Assembly (NCBI GenBank): GCA_947683625.1
Contig: CANTUR010000142.1
Span: forward strand, 2,315,501-2,379,500
Direction of reading: 5' to 3'
Source: Mallotus nudiflorus
Lineage: Eukaryota > Streptophyta > Magnoliopsida > Malpighiales > Euphorbiaceae
DNA length: 64,000 nt
The translations under genes were made by a program, and so were the position numbers. Shown here one piece after another: positions 26,419 to 36,200 of this stretch. The notes beneath the pieces were generated by a model. The model ran no database searches and was not told the DNA's origin. It was given only the letters and a program-made list of their open reading frames with translations. Numbering within the stretch: position 1 is the first letter of the stretch; each line of letters opens with the position of its first letter.

Positions 26419-26595
26419 TATTATGAACAGAGAATATTTTATATTGAATTGTGTTTTGTACATTACAAAAGGGTTTATTTATAGTGTACAAGAATAAAGC
26501 TAAAAGAGGAAAGAAGTGACCTCCACAACAAAGAAAATCTACATAAAAAGAGGAAATTAAGGTAAATATATACAATCCCTATAATTATGCTAATA
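26419..26595 (-). repeat. 5' LTR of the Copia element
   Basis: About 177 bp, matching the split left LTR; it shares 'gagaatattttatattgaat'-type and 'acaatccctataat' segments. It carries the empty MULE target site. A further ~28 bp (to 26623) look like a partial internal repeat of the LTR start, leaving the outer edge ambiguous. Confidence 0.75.
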
Positions 26596-26679
26596 TATCA
26601 CAATCCTGACAATCATGTTAATAATCATTGTTAGAATTAAGAACTAAAATCCCTAATTTCAAATAAATTACCAAAAATC

Positions 26680-27060
26680 CCAACTTTTTAACATCTTTCA
26701 CATTTATAAGATAAATTAATGATGAATCTTACATGATTGTTTTTATTGATGCATCACTTTTACTTATCACAGTATAGTGAAGCACATTCCATCCTTTAAT
26801 GTCCTTGAGTTCTCAACAATTTGGAAATTTATAAATGATAGTTCTCATTATGCTACTTTAGTCTTTATAAGTAGCCATGTGAAGAGTCGTACGTTTCCTG
26901 TCTTTGTGGCCTATGCATGTAGCTAATTTATCTTTTGCTAATGAATTTTCCATTATTGAAGAGGCATAATGAAAATATACAACATAATGAAGTGGAGTCC
27001 ATCCATTTTCATATACTTCATTGGCCAAACTACTTTTCTTCTAAATTAATTCATCAATTA
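26680..27060 (-). pseudogene. Ankyrin-repeat protein fragment
   Basis: On the minus strand a single frame holds ankyrin repeat signatures: NGWTPLHYVVYFHYAS, then DRKRTTLHMATYKD, then KGWNVLHYTVISKSD. The TPLH-type helix starts are spaced about 34 residues apart, as in ACD6/ITN1-like plant ankyrin membrane proteins. Stops follow the second repeat and occur once more before the third, and the usual C-terminal PGG membrane domain is absent. It cannot make a normal protein. Ankyrin repeats bind partners; no specific role can be assigned. Confidence 0.8.
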
Positions 27061-27124
27061 TATCTGAAGCAAACTTATAAACAAGAATCATAAATAGCTC
27101 TATTATGACTTGAATTTAAATCAT

Positions 27125-27335
27125 GGAAATGCTAAAGGTTTTCTACCTAAATCTAATACCACTTATATCAACTCACCAATCTTATTATAATTATGCAATT
27201 CCTTCTTCATTTGTAATGGCAATAGTTCAAGAAATAAAGCCAACTCAGAATTAGCAACTGAACATGAAGAAGTTGAAACCTTGACCGAATTATCCAATTT
27301 TAATTGCGACCCATTTCTTGTTTTGTAATGATAAG
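27125..27335 (-). pseudogene. Ycf45/SPD1-like P-loop ATPase N-terminal fragment
   Basis: The minus-strand frame reads ELALFLELLPLQMKKELHN, then IGELI-stop-VVLDLGRKPLA. This matches the conserved N-terminal block of the Ycf45/SpoIIIAA-like family, whose plant nuclear members (for example SPD1) act in plastid development. One in-frame TAA replaces the glutamate codon expected in the LIEVVLDLGR motif. The Walker A/B ATPase part is missing: sequence runs straight toward ankyrin repeats instead. I recognise the motif from family knowledge, and a protein search would settle it. Confidence 0.65.
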
Positions 27336-27695
27336 AGGGTCAATGAACTTTTGGAGCTCAAATAACCAAAGGCAGGGATGATTAAAAGGAGGGAATGCGT
27401 CAATGCACACCACATGTTCGACCGAATAACGAAGAGACATTTGAGAGATAAGTGAGAGCTAAATATGTGATTTGACGAAATGAATAACATGAGCTTTGAA
27501 TATTAATGAGAAGAAAATGTGAACTCAGAGCTTTCATTTGATCTCTTTTGTTTTTTTTTTTCTTAATTTTGCTTCTCTTTTATTTCTTTTGTTTCTTGAT
27601 TCTGCTTTTTTTTTGTTCCTTGTTCTTAAACAAAGTAGAAATTGAAATTTTTGTTTTTTATTTGAAATTAGGGATTTAGTTCTCAATTCCTATAC

Positions 27696-28240
27696 TTTAC
27701 AATTCATTTTGTTAAAACAGGACATTGTGAGGTGGAGATTGAGGGCGGCTAACATGGATAAGTTAAATAATCTTTGGCTACCATGCAAGCAGGTTGTCCC
27801 ACATTTGTTATTGGTGATTCGAATTGTAAAAGTTTGCAAATTAGTGTTTTAATTTGTCAAAATAAAAAATGTAATTAAATTGTAAAAAACGCAACTCAAA
27901 AAACTTATTGTAATAATTTTATTTGATTTTTTTTACTAAGAGTGTATATATTGCTAATGTACATTGAAATAATAATAATTGACTAAGTAAAAGAAAATAA
28001 AAAATAGAAAATGGTTGAGAAGTTACATATTTCTTATTATTTTTACATGTTTTATTTATAATACAAGAGACAATTTTTTATGACAAGAAAAAGTAATGTT
28101 TTAAATGCAATATAATTAGAGTGCTCCACATAAAATAAAACATGTGTATTTTAAAATAAGAGAAAGTTTCTAATTTTTTTATAAAAAATATTGTAAAATT
28201 TAAAATATGTATATTATTTAACGTTCACCACAAAATATGG
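27696..28240. other. AT-rich intergenic sequence
   Basis: Nothing beyond AT-rich filler is seen between the inverted-repeat segment and the SINE. Confidence 0.5.
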
Positions 28241-28259
28241 ATTGAAAGTTAGTTCTCAT

Positions 28260-28471
28260 GCCCCCACCACTTGGCTTGGTGGTAATAGGAGGTGAACTCA
28301 TAACCTTAGGTCATGGGTTCGATTCCTATGGACGTCACTTTTAGAAAAAAAATAGGTTTAAAGCCATTCACTTAGAGCTGGTTTGATCTAGTCACGAGGT
28401 TGACTCCCTTTAGAGGTGGAGGATGCAGATCCTCTTTCTCCCTCCATCTCCAAAAATGATTTAAAAAAAAA
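28260..28471 (+). mobile_element. tRNA-derived SINE
   Basis: The 212-bp element carries a box-A-like start (TGGCTTGGTGGTAATAGG, from about 28272) and a perfect RNA polymerase III B box, GGTTCGATTCC, at 28316-28326. It ends in an A-rich tail at 28463-28474. A 15-bp target duplication AAAGTTAGTTCTCAT flanks it at 28245-28259 and 28472-28486, the last As overlapping the tail. The perfect duplication suggests a fairly young insertion. It would be moved by LINE machinery; it encodes no protein. Confidence 0.9.
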
Positions 28472-28680
28472 AAAGTTAGTTCTCATTAAAACACTTATCT
28501 TTTACTCAACTATAAATACCTTTTCCTTTTTTATTTTATATAAAAAGTAAAAGATGAGAAACTTTTCAATATTTTTATTTTATTTTATTTATTCAATTAG
28601 TATGCAATTAAATATATATACTCTTAATAAAAATAATTAAATAAAATTACTAAAATAACTCTTTGAATTCTCACTTTATA

Positions 28681-28836
28681 GTCTTTTATTTATTAAAATT
28701 ATTAATTAGTTATTTTTAAAATTATATATTATTTACAGTCCACATAAAGTGCATATTAGTCTTTTATTTATTAAAATTATTAATTAGTTATTTTTAAAAA
28801 TATATATTATTTACAGTCCGCACAAAGTGCAGATAA
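28681..28836. repeat. 78-bp tandem duplication
   Basis: A unit starting 'gtcttttatttattaaaat' at 28681 repeats at 28759, ending with 'tttacagtcc' and 'aaagtgca' in both. There are few mismatches. Confidence 0.9.
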
Positions 28837-28849
28837 ACATCTAGTTTCA

Positions 28850-29248
28850 ATTAATTTGAATAGAGTCAAATCAACCTCACTAAGAGATAAAATTCTTTCA
28901 AACTAATATTTTTATACATAAAATCAATATTTTTATGTACTAAATAAATAATAGATTTAATATTAGATAAAATCCTAATTCATAAATAGTATAAATTTAT
29001 AAGATAATGTCTTAACTAAAAGGAAAAACTAGTTTAGTTTCCCTTCGACTTCCTCCAAAGTCATATCTGAAAAATTGAAATGTGTATATACGCTATGCTA
29101 TGTTTCATTTGGCAAAAACTGAATTTTGCATTGTTTCATTAGGCCTCTTAAATTGTATTTTCAATACCAAATACTTCTAACTTTGTAAATTATTAAATCT
29201 AAACCCTTGTTTTTATAGCTGCAATGTGCAATTATAATTAAACTAAGG

Positions 29249-29303
<55 letters not shown>

Positions 29304-29900
29304 AACAAGAAAAAAAAATTAGTAACTATTTTTTTAAAATAAAAATAGTAGTTGATAAAAAAATATATAAGAAAAAATTAGTAGTGCAGATTTGTTTTAA
29401 TGAAAGAAAGAGGAGGAGGACGAAGAATGTAAATCTAAAATCAAACTTATTCTTTGTTGATCTGCAAGAACTTGTCCATCATTTTTCAAAAGAAAAAAAA
29501 AAAACATTTCATCTATATCGTTAGGAATATCATTAAAAACACTAAATATGGCGATGACTTCTTTCAATATATGCATGTTTCAATACGAGATTTTATGAAT
29601 AATTGTATTAAAATTTTGAATTGAGCATAAATATGATTTTGATCAATTATTGTTTGTATTACTTTTTTGTGAAGAGTGAAAAGAAGAAAAAGAAATAAAA
29701 AAAATATGCTGATTCATAGCAAATTTTGAGAAAATTTCGATAATTTGGAATATAAAATTAATGATGAAAATAACTTTCAATTGATTTTTATTTAATTTCT
29801 TATACAATTATAAAAAATTACTTAATGGTGGTAAATGAATTTCCGCGGAAGGGTAGAGGGTGCTAGTTGTTGAACACGTAACTTGAGGAACCAAATGTCC
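28850..29900. other. AT-rich intergenic sequence upstream of the kinase gene
   Basis: No gene is recognised. It holds the (AT)n tract at 29251-29300 and purine-rich stretches near 29400-29420 and 29670-29710. Confidence 0.5.
29251..29300. repeat. (AT)n microsatellite
   Basis: An uninterrupted AT dinucleotide tract of about 50 bp. Confidence 0.95.
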
Positions 29901-30295
29901 TACAAAGAAAAGTTTAGGGACTTAAATGATGGGTTTTTCCTTTTCGTTTTTTCATTCATCCTTTGGTTTTATCCAATCAAGGCAGTTATGATTGAAAAAT
30001 GACCCACCACCTGGTGTGGGGCCCTTGCTGACGTGGAAATCTCACTACTGAAAAAACAGAACTCTAAAGAATAAAAAAGCATCACACACACAACCGCACC
30101 CGTCTTTTTCCCTTTCCCTCTTCTGTTTGCCAAATTCATCGATCACCACCAGGACCACGGCCACCACCGCAACGTCAACCGGCGTGAGCGATCCGACGCC
30201 GTTTTCGAATCTTTTCTGGTGGTAATTTCGAGTGAAGCAACCGTGCGGTTTTCGATAAATACATAAAATCTAAAAGGCAGAAGAAGCAAGTGAAA
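29900..30295 (+). promoter_or_regulatory. Likely promoter and 5' leader of the STY-type kinase gene
   Basis: Composition shifts from AT-rich to GC-richer here, with an ACGTGG core at 30031-30036 (G-box/ABRE-like) and a CA/CT-rich leader from about 30080. The transcription start is not determined. This is inferred from position only. Confidence 0.35.
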
Positions 30296-33200
30296 ATGGC
30301 GATTGAGGAAGACGTAGAGAGCTGTGGAAGTAGAGCAGTAGTAGAAGAAACATACTCGCAAACAACGAATAATCAACGGCATCATCATATGCAAAAGCTA
30401 GAGGTTTATAACGAAGTACTGAGACGAATCCAAGATTTAAATTTTGAAGAAGCTAATCTTCCTGGTTTTGATGATCAACTTTGGCTCCATTTCAATCGTT
30501 TACCGGCCAGGTCTCTCTCTCTCTCGCTCTCTCTCTGTTTCTTTATGAATTACCGAACTTTTAAGAGAATATATTTTAGTCTTAGGAATTTTATTGATTC
30601 CTAGTGTTCACTTTTGTCTTTTTAAAAATGAAAAGTTAATTTCAAGGAACTGTGATTTTAATGCTGAAATTGGATTTTTTTTTGTTTGTTTTAGATTTTA
30701 AATTAGGGTTTTTAATTGATGATGATGATGGAAATGTGTTATAGATATGCGTTGGATGTGAATGTGGAGAGGGCAGAAGATGTGGTTACACATAAAAGAC
30801 TATTGGAGTTAGCAGAAAATCCTGCTAATCGACCTGCATTTGAAGTTCGTCTTGTGCAGGTGATCGTCCCTACTTGTTTTAATAATTCAATTGTGATATT
30901 TTGTTTTGCTCCTTTTCTTTTATTTTTTTTAAAGAAAAGGCACTGTGCTTCGGGGAATAGTACTCCATAGTGATCTTGAAACCCATGTGGAAAAAGCTAA
31001 CTTCAGCGTTTACTTAGTTTTGGCCTTTCAACTTAATTTCTTGGGCTGTTTTTTTTTTTTTTTTTTTTAATAAAAATCTCATTCCAGTTTGGAATGCCAA
31101 GGTGGTATTTTTTTCAGCCAGTTTTTTTTTTTTTTTTTTTAAACTTGTTGATTAGTTGAATTACTTTTGGTTATGGAAAGTTCAATTATATTACCTTGAT
31201 TTTTAAGATTTCTAGCTAATGGAACGACAATTGTTGGTTTCACTTAAAATTAATAAGAATGTCATGCTTCCTTCAAATCGCAATTTATAGCAAGTAAACA
31301 AGTGGTTGCTTAATTACTTAGGGTCATTACTGTCTTACTGATATGAGAATTTTTCACCACATTCAGATTGTACCGTATTTTCCTTGATGTCAAATTCAGA
31401 AAGGATTTTTTTAACATTGTACTTAAATACTAGTCATTTGTTTGATGGTATTACCATCCTGTTTTCCTGATATGAATAGTCTCAAATACTAGTAGCTTGT
31501 GGCTCGTCATTATCTAATTAGTCTGAATTGTGATTCATAACAATTAGCTTTTTTCTTTCCTTTTCTCTGATGTAGGTCTATCCTATTTCCAATGGAATGT
31601 CTATTGATTCTGCCCATTCAGATAGTGCAATGAAAGAAGATGCACAAAGTTCTTATTTCTCAAACAGACAGGGGTATATTCATTACATGTGACTTGCGTA
31701 GTTATATTCTCCAATCTTGTTCACAATTTGTTGAATTCACATGATCTAGTTTATACCTTTCCTCCTTGCTTGTTGTAGGACTCAATCATATGAGCTTATC
31801 ATTGATTTCTGCTATTTGTTCTTCTCTCTGCAGCACTCATCCTCCACCTACATTTGGTTCATCACCTAATCTTGAAGCACTTGCATTTCAAGCCAATAGA
31901 TATCATGTTGAAGATGTAGATAGCGCTATAAATACAACATCACACCTTTCTCGGTAAGAAATTTGAGATATCTTGTGTGACTTTGTCATTTACTATATAG
32001 TTAGTTGGGAATAGGTTAACAGTGAAAATTTTCATCATGTTGACCTTTTTAATTAATACAAGCCAACGTAGTTTTGGGTCAAATTTGACGAGTTCTTTGA
32101 AAACAGACCTATTCCTTTTATTCATAATTTGTACTTTTTCTTAATATTAAAATTTACTAACTTGCATCTTCCAATGATAGTACTCAAGATTCATCCCATA
32201 GATGATATGTTTTGGAAATTCAATTTGAGGAATTTAAGTTATTATTTTGCATTATATGTTGTCTTTCTGACAGAAGGTTAAATGCAGTATCATCGAGGCT
32301 GTAACTGTTTCATTTTCTTTCTAGCAAACTTATTTTATGACATTTTGTGCACCAGTCCAATTGAGAAATTCAAAGTTTAGAATACTCTTTTTGGTTAGCT
32401 TCCTTCAATTCATATTGATGATATTATTATGCAATTAATGATCTTGTAGGCCTATGCACGAGATCACTTTTTCAACAGTTGACAGGCCAAAACTCCTAAG
32501 TGAGGTTGGTGATTAATTTTCTATAACTTGCATCAAGTATTTTGTCCCAGTGTTCTGTTTTGGATTAATGTTGGTCTGGTGGAATGCTAATATTTTTGGG
32601 CACAAATATGCTAAAAGGTTTTCAGGTTTGCTTCTTCTCATATCACTACAGATACAATACTGTTGTTTTCCTTAGTATGAAAAAGGAAAAGTAATATGCA
32701 TCCTTCCTTGCATGTTTGAAGATGGCACTCTAGTTTCATTACAATAGTTCACTATCTGTGTATAGATGTCTAACTAATCATCAAATTGATGCACTAGTTA
32801 ATGGATACAAATAATTTCTTAATTTAATATTTCAGTTGACATTCCTACTTGCGGAGATTGGGTTGAACATTCAAGAAGCCCATGCTTTTTCCACTGTTGA
32901 TGGGTTTTCCCTGGATGTTTTTGTTGTTGATGGCTGGCCACGTGAGGTAAGGCTATGCGATTGTTTTCTTAGTTTTTTTTATTGAATTATTTGCTAGCAA
33001 CGTAAGAAAGTGTAATGTCTACCCATGTGGAAAATGCTCAGCATTTATTGTTATGGTAGTCAACCTGTCAATATTGTGATTGTATGATTTGGAATTATTT
33101 GTTTGCTCACTTTCTTCCTTCTTTTTATTCTGTTTTTGGGTTTTCACAAGGCATTATTCATATCCTCTTGAATCATACATCACTCTTTTTGTAGTCTTGT

Positions 33201-36200
33201 CTGACAAATTAACAATTTAGATATGTAGTGACCACATACACCCAGTTCGTTTATATTCTTCATGAAGGTAATGGGAATATTCATATGTATATAAAGGATG
33301 ATTACACTAATGATTGAGATGGAAACTCGAATATTTGAAAAATAATGTCTTTATTTTTTTGTCTTCCATACAACGTTCATTGCCAAATGTTTTTAATACT
33401 CCTTCAACTGAACATTTGTGGTTGCTTTTTTCTGTTAATTTCTTCCTTTCATTTTCCTACTTCTTGATTCCTTCATTAGTTATGTGTTTGCTATGATATT
33501 ATCATGACCAATAATTAACTTTTACATTTATCATGACCAATGATTAACTTTTACATTTATCATGACCAATGATTAACTTTTACATTCTCCTTAAGAATTG
33601 TCTTTCGAACGCCCATGTAGTGAAAGAATGTTGCTTTTCAATTATTTTTTTTCCAAATCTTTAATCAGTTTCAGATTTGTCATTTTATTCACCATATAAG
33701 AGTCATGATATTGATATTTCCAAATATAGAATGGAAATACCAATAGAATTCAGATTTAAGTTAAAAAAAAAAAATTAAGATATGGCTTTAGAACTGTTTA
33801 CCATAGCTATTCTCTTGGGTCTGTTTGGCATTGCTGTATAAATAAGCTTTTGAATAATAGAATATCTATTTTTTTACTTTAACGATTTTTTCTTTTTGAA
33901 CATGCTTTTGGAACAAGCATGATTTACTCAGCTTTTCCCAAAAAGGATTTAAATATATATATATATATATTTAAAAAAAGGCAAAACTGTGTTCATTGTT
34001 ATGTTCATTATATCCATAAAACAAAATGTCGTTATATCATTCAATTTTTTCTTTAGATTATTTTGACTATTTTCCTTGTGATTGGTTGTTTAGCAGTAGT
34101 TCACTACTTGCTTTTTAATTTTTCTTATGGAAAACATGCTTGATCTTTATTTTATTTTTTTTGTAATTGCCAGAATAACTCTTCTCTGACATTTCTGTGC
34201 TGACTTTAATTGCATATGTATAACTTCAGGAAACTGAGGAGCTTAGAAATGCTCTGGAAACGGAAATCTTAAAATTTAAGGTAATTTTTCTCCACTTATT
34301 TTTCTCACTGTTACAAATTTTCATTTCTCTAGAAGAACAACTTAAATGCATCATGCTCTTGATTGTTTGAAGTTCATAACAGTTTTTAGCACTCAAGCTG
34401 CATGAACTGTGATTTATTTTTATGCATGGTGCTTAAAAAAAAAAATTCTTGACTTCTTTTATACATTAGGCTACTGTGAATTCAACTGGTCTAGAAAGTA
34501 TGACCCCAAACAGAAGTACAGAACTAAACGGAAGTGAAGTATTTTTGCAGCCAACCACAGTTTAGTAGGTTTGAGGCTTAGTTAGATTGGGTTCAGCAAG
34601 CACTATTTTACGTTTGATTAAGTAGTTGTTTCCACATTAATCTTGTTAAAGTTCAATTGAATCTTATTTAGATTATGTCTTCTTGGTCCTTGTATTGTGT
34701 CCCTGTTGAAATTGTCTCAGTTGTGAACTCATTATGGCTATGATAATCATTTTGATGGAGGAAAAGCTAACGAGATGATGAAACAGAATAGCGTAAATCT
34801 AGGTGTACTGTCTTGCTATCCTTAATATACTTTTTTTCTTAGCAATGGGGGAGGGAAGGCTCTGACTAAGGACTGCAACTTGTGATTGAATCACAGACTT
34901 TCTGGCTACTAAATTATTCTCCTAAAGAATCTTGGAATCTTTGTGACATTTATGTTTATCATGGAATTGGAAATCAGAATGCGATTGTGCTGGGCTCAGT
35001 TGGAAAAGCAAAGTGCCATCTGCTAAGAAGCCCACTATTATGAAAAGAATGTGATTGTGCCTATTCATTACTTTATCTAATTTCATTATGCTGTAATTGT
35101 TAAATGCAACCATTATGATTGTTGATATTAACTGCTGACTATCAATTTCTACGTGCATAAAGTTTAATGCTTTATGCACCTAATTTTATGTAGATATTTC
35201 ATATTGTGGATCAACCAGGGGAACATGTATTATATCCATGATAAATTGTGATGCTTTACAGGAACAGTGTAGTTCTAAACTGCCTTCCGTTTCTGCTGTG
35301 AGCAAACAGAATGATACAAGGATTGAATCTCTTCCTGGGTACATAGAAATTCCTAGTGATGGAACTGATGTCTGGGAAATTGATTCCAGCCAGTTGAAAA
35401 TTGAAAACAAAGTTGCATCTGGATCATATGGAGATCTGTAAGTTCTTTCTGTTGAAAACTGTATTAGCATGTTGTGCAGACTCTAAGTTTATTTACCTTT
35501 TAAGCCTATCAGGTACAAAGGTACATATTGCAGTCAGGAAGTGGCTATCAAGGTCCTCAAGCCTGAGCGGGTCAGTGCAGAAATGCTTAGAGAGTTTTCC
35601 CAAGAAGTTTACATCATGAGGTTTGTCATTATACATCTTTTGAGACTGTTTTTGCTAGATTTAGGTTGTTTATTTTTTAGTACATAAAGAAAGAATAAAA
35701 AATGCTGCCGTGCAATTTTCTTCATATGTCAATTTTTTTTTCTTTTTTACATGCAATGGTACACAATGCGTGCTACTTACTAGTTTATCTTCAGAAAACT
35801 GTGACAATATGAAACTCTTTAAAAACATTCTAGATGACTAACATTAGGGGAAGAAAGAGGAAGGCACTTAGTTTGTTACCGACGACAGTCCTTCACGAGG
35901 AGCTTAATTTACAGTATCATCAGAAGTTGTAGGGGAATTCTTTACTACTGCTTTTGTGTATTTCATTCTTTTTGCTTCTTTCTTGACCCTTTAATTTTGC
36001 CTGCAATGGCTTGATTCAATTTGCAGGAAAATTCGGCATAAGAATGTTGTGCAATTCATAGGTGCATGCACCCGACCTCCAAACTTGTGCATTGTTACTG
36101 GTAACTCCAAGTCCATGTTTATGTTTAATGGAATTTTATTTTTATTTTATTTATTTATTTTTTGTAAAAGCAGTTGACATTTGTAGATTTTATTTAATGA

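Larger units (their letters stand above)
21312..26595 (-). mobile_element. Decayed Ty1/Copia retrotransposon (minus strand)
   Basis: The element has short LTRs at 21312-22271 (3' LTR, enlarged by a nested MULE) and 26419-26595 (5' LTR). A primer-binding site for initiator tRNA-Met lies immediately inside the 5' LTR. In minus-strand order the remains read gag, a CCHC zinc knuckle (CIYCHQYGH.., about 25500-25560), protease region, GAG-pre-integrase (HLCISHVSANKLHPLVSHG, about 24900-24960), integrase, reverse transcriptase with an FVDDMII box (23239-23250), and RNase H ending near 22400 (ADPTDPCSTTSYRF, HTKNIEIDCHFGCHHI). This gag-PR-INT-RT-RH order defines Copia. Stops and frameshifts break all frames, so it is not autonomous. 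No clear 5-bp target duplication was found, and the right end could extend to about 26623. Confidence 0.85.
26634..27689 (-). mobile_element. Inverted-repeat segment with captured gene fragments, Pack-MULE-like
   Basis: Inverted repeats bound this 1056-bp segment: 26634-26667 (GAATTAAGAACTAAAATCCC...) and 27658-27689, its reverse complement with about three differences. Between them lie, both on the minus strand, an ankyrin-repeat fragment and a Ycf45/SPD1-like fragment that do not belong to one known gene. This is how Pack-MULEs and similar gene-capturing elements look. No 9-bp duplication was seen at its edges, perhaps because the Copia element abuts it, so the superfamily is inferred. The alternative is an old rearranged pseudogene with chance terminal similarity. 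Confidence 0.5.

Noticed and set aside
27290..27490. Minus-strand 66-codon open frame in the chimeric segment
   Set aside because: The Ycf45-like similarity is in a different frame of the same strand. This frame has no recognisable motif.
28272..28345. Considered as a tRNA gene because of the perfect B box
   Set aside because: No cloverleaf with paired acceptor and anticodon stems could be drawn. The A-tail and 15-bp duplication identify a SINE.
35186..35470. Minus-strand 94-codon open frame
   Set aside because: It is the reverse complement of kinase exon 8 (35262-35437) and its flanks, a shadow of the real coding strand.
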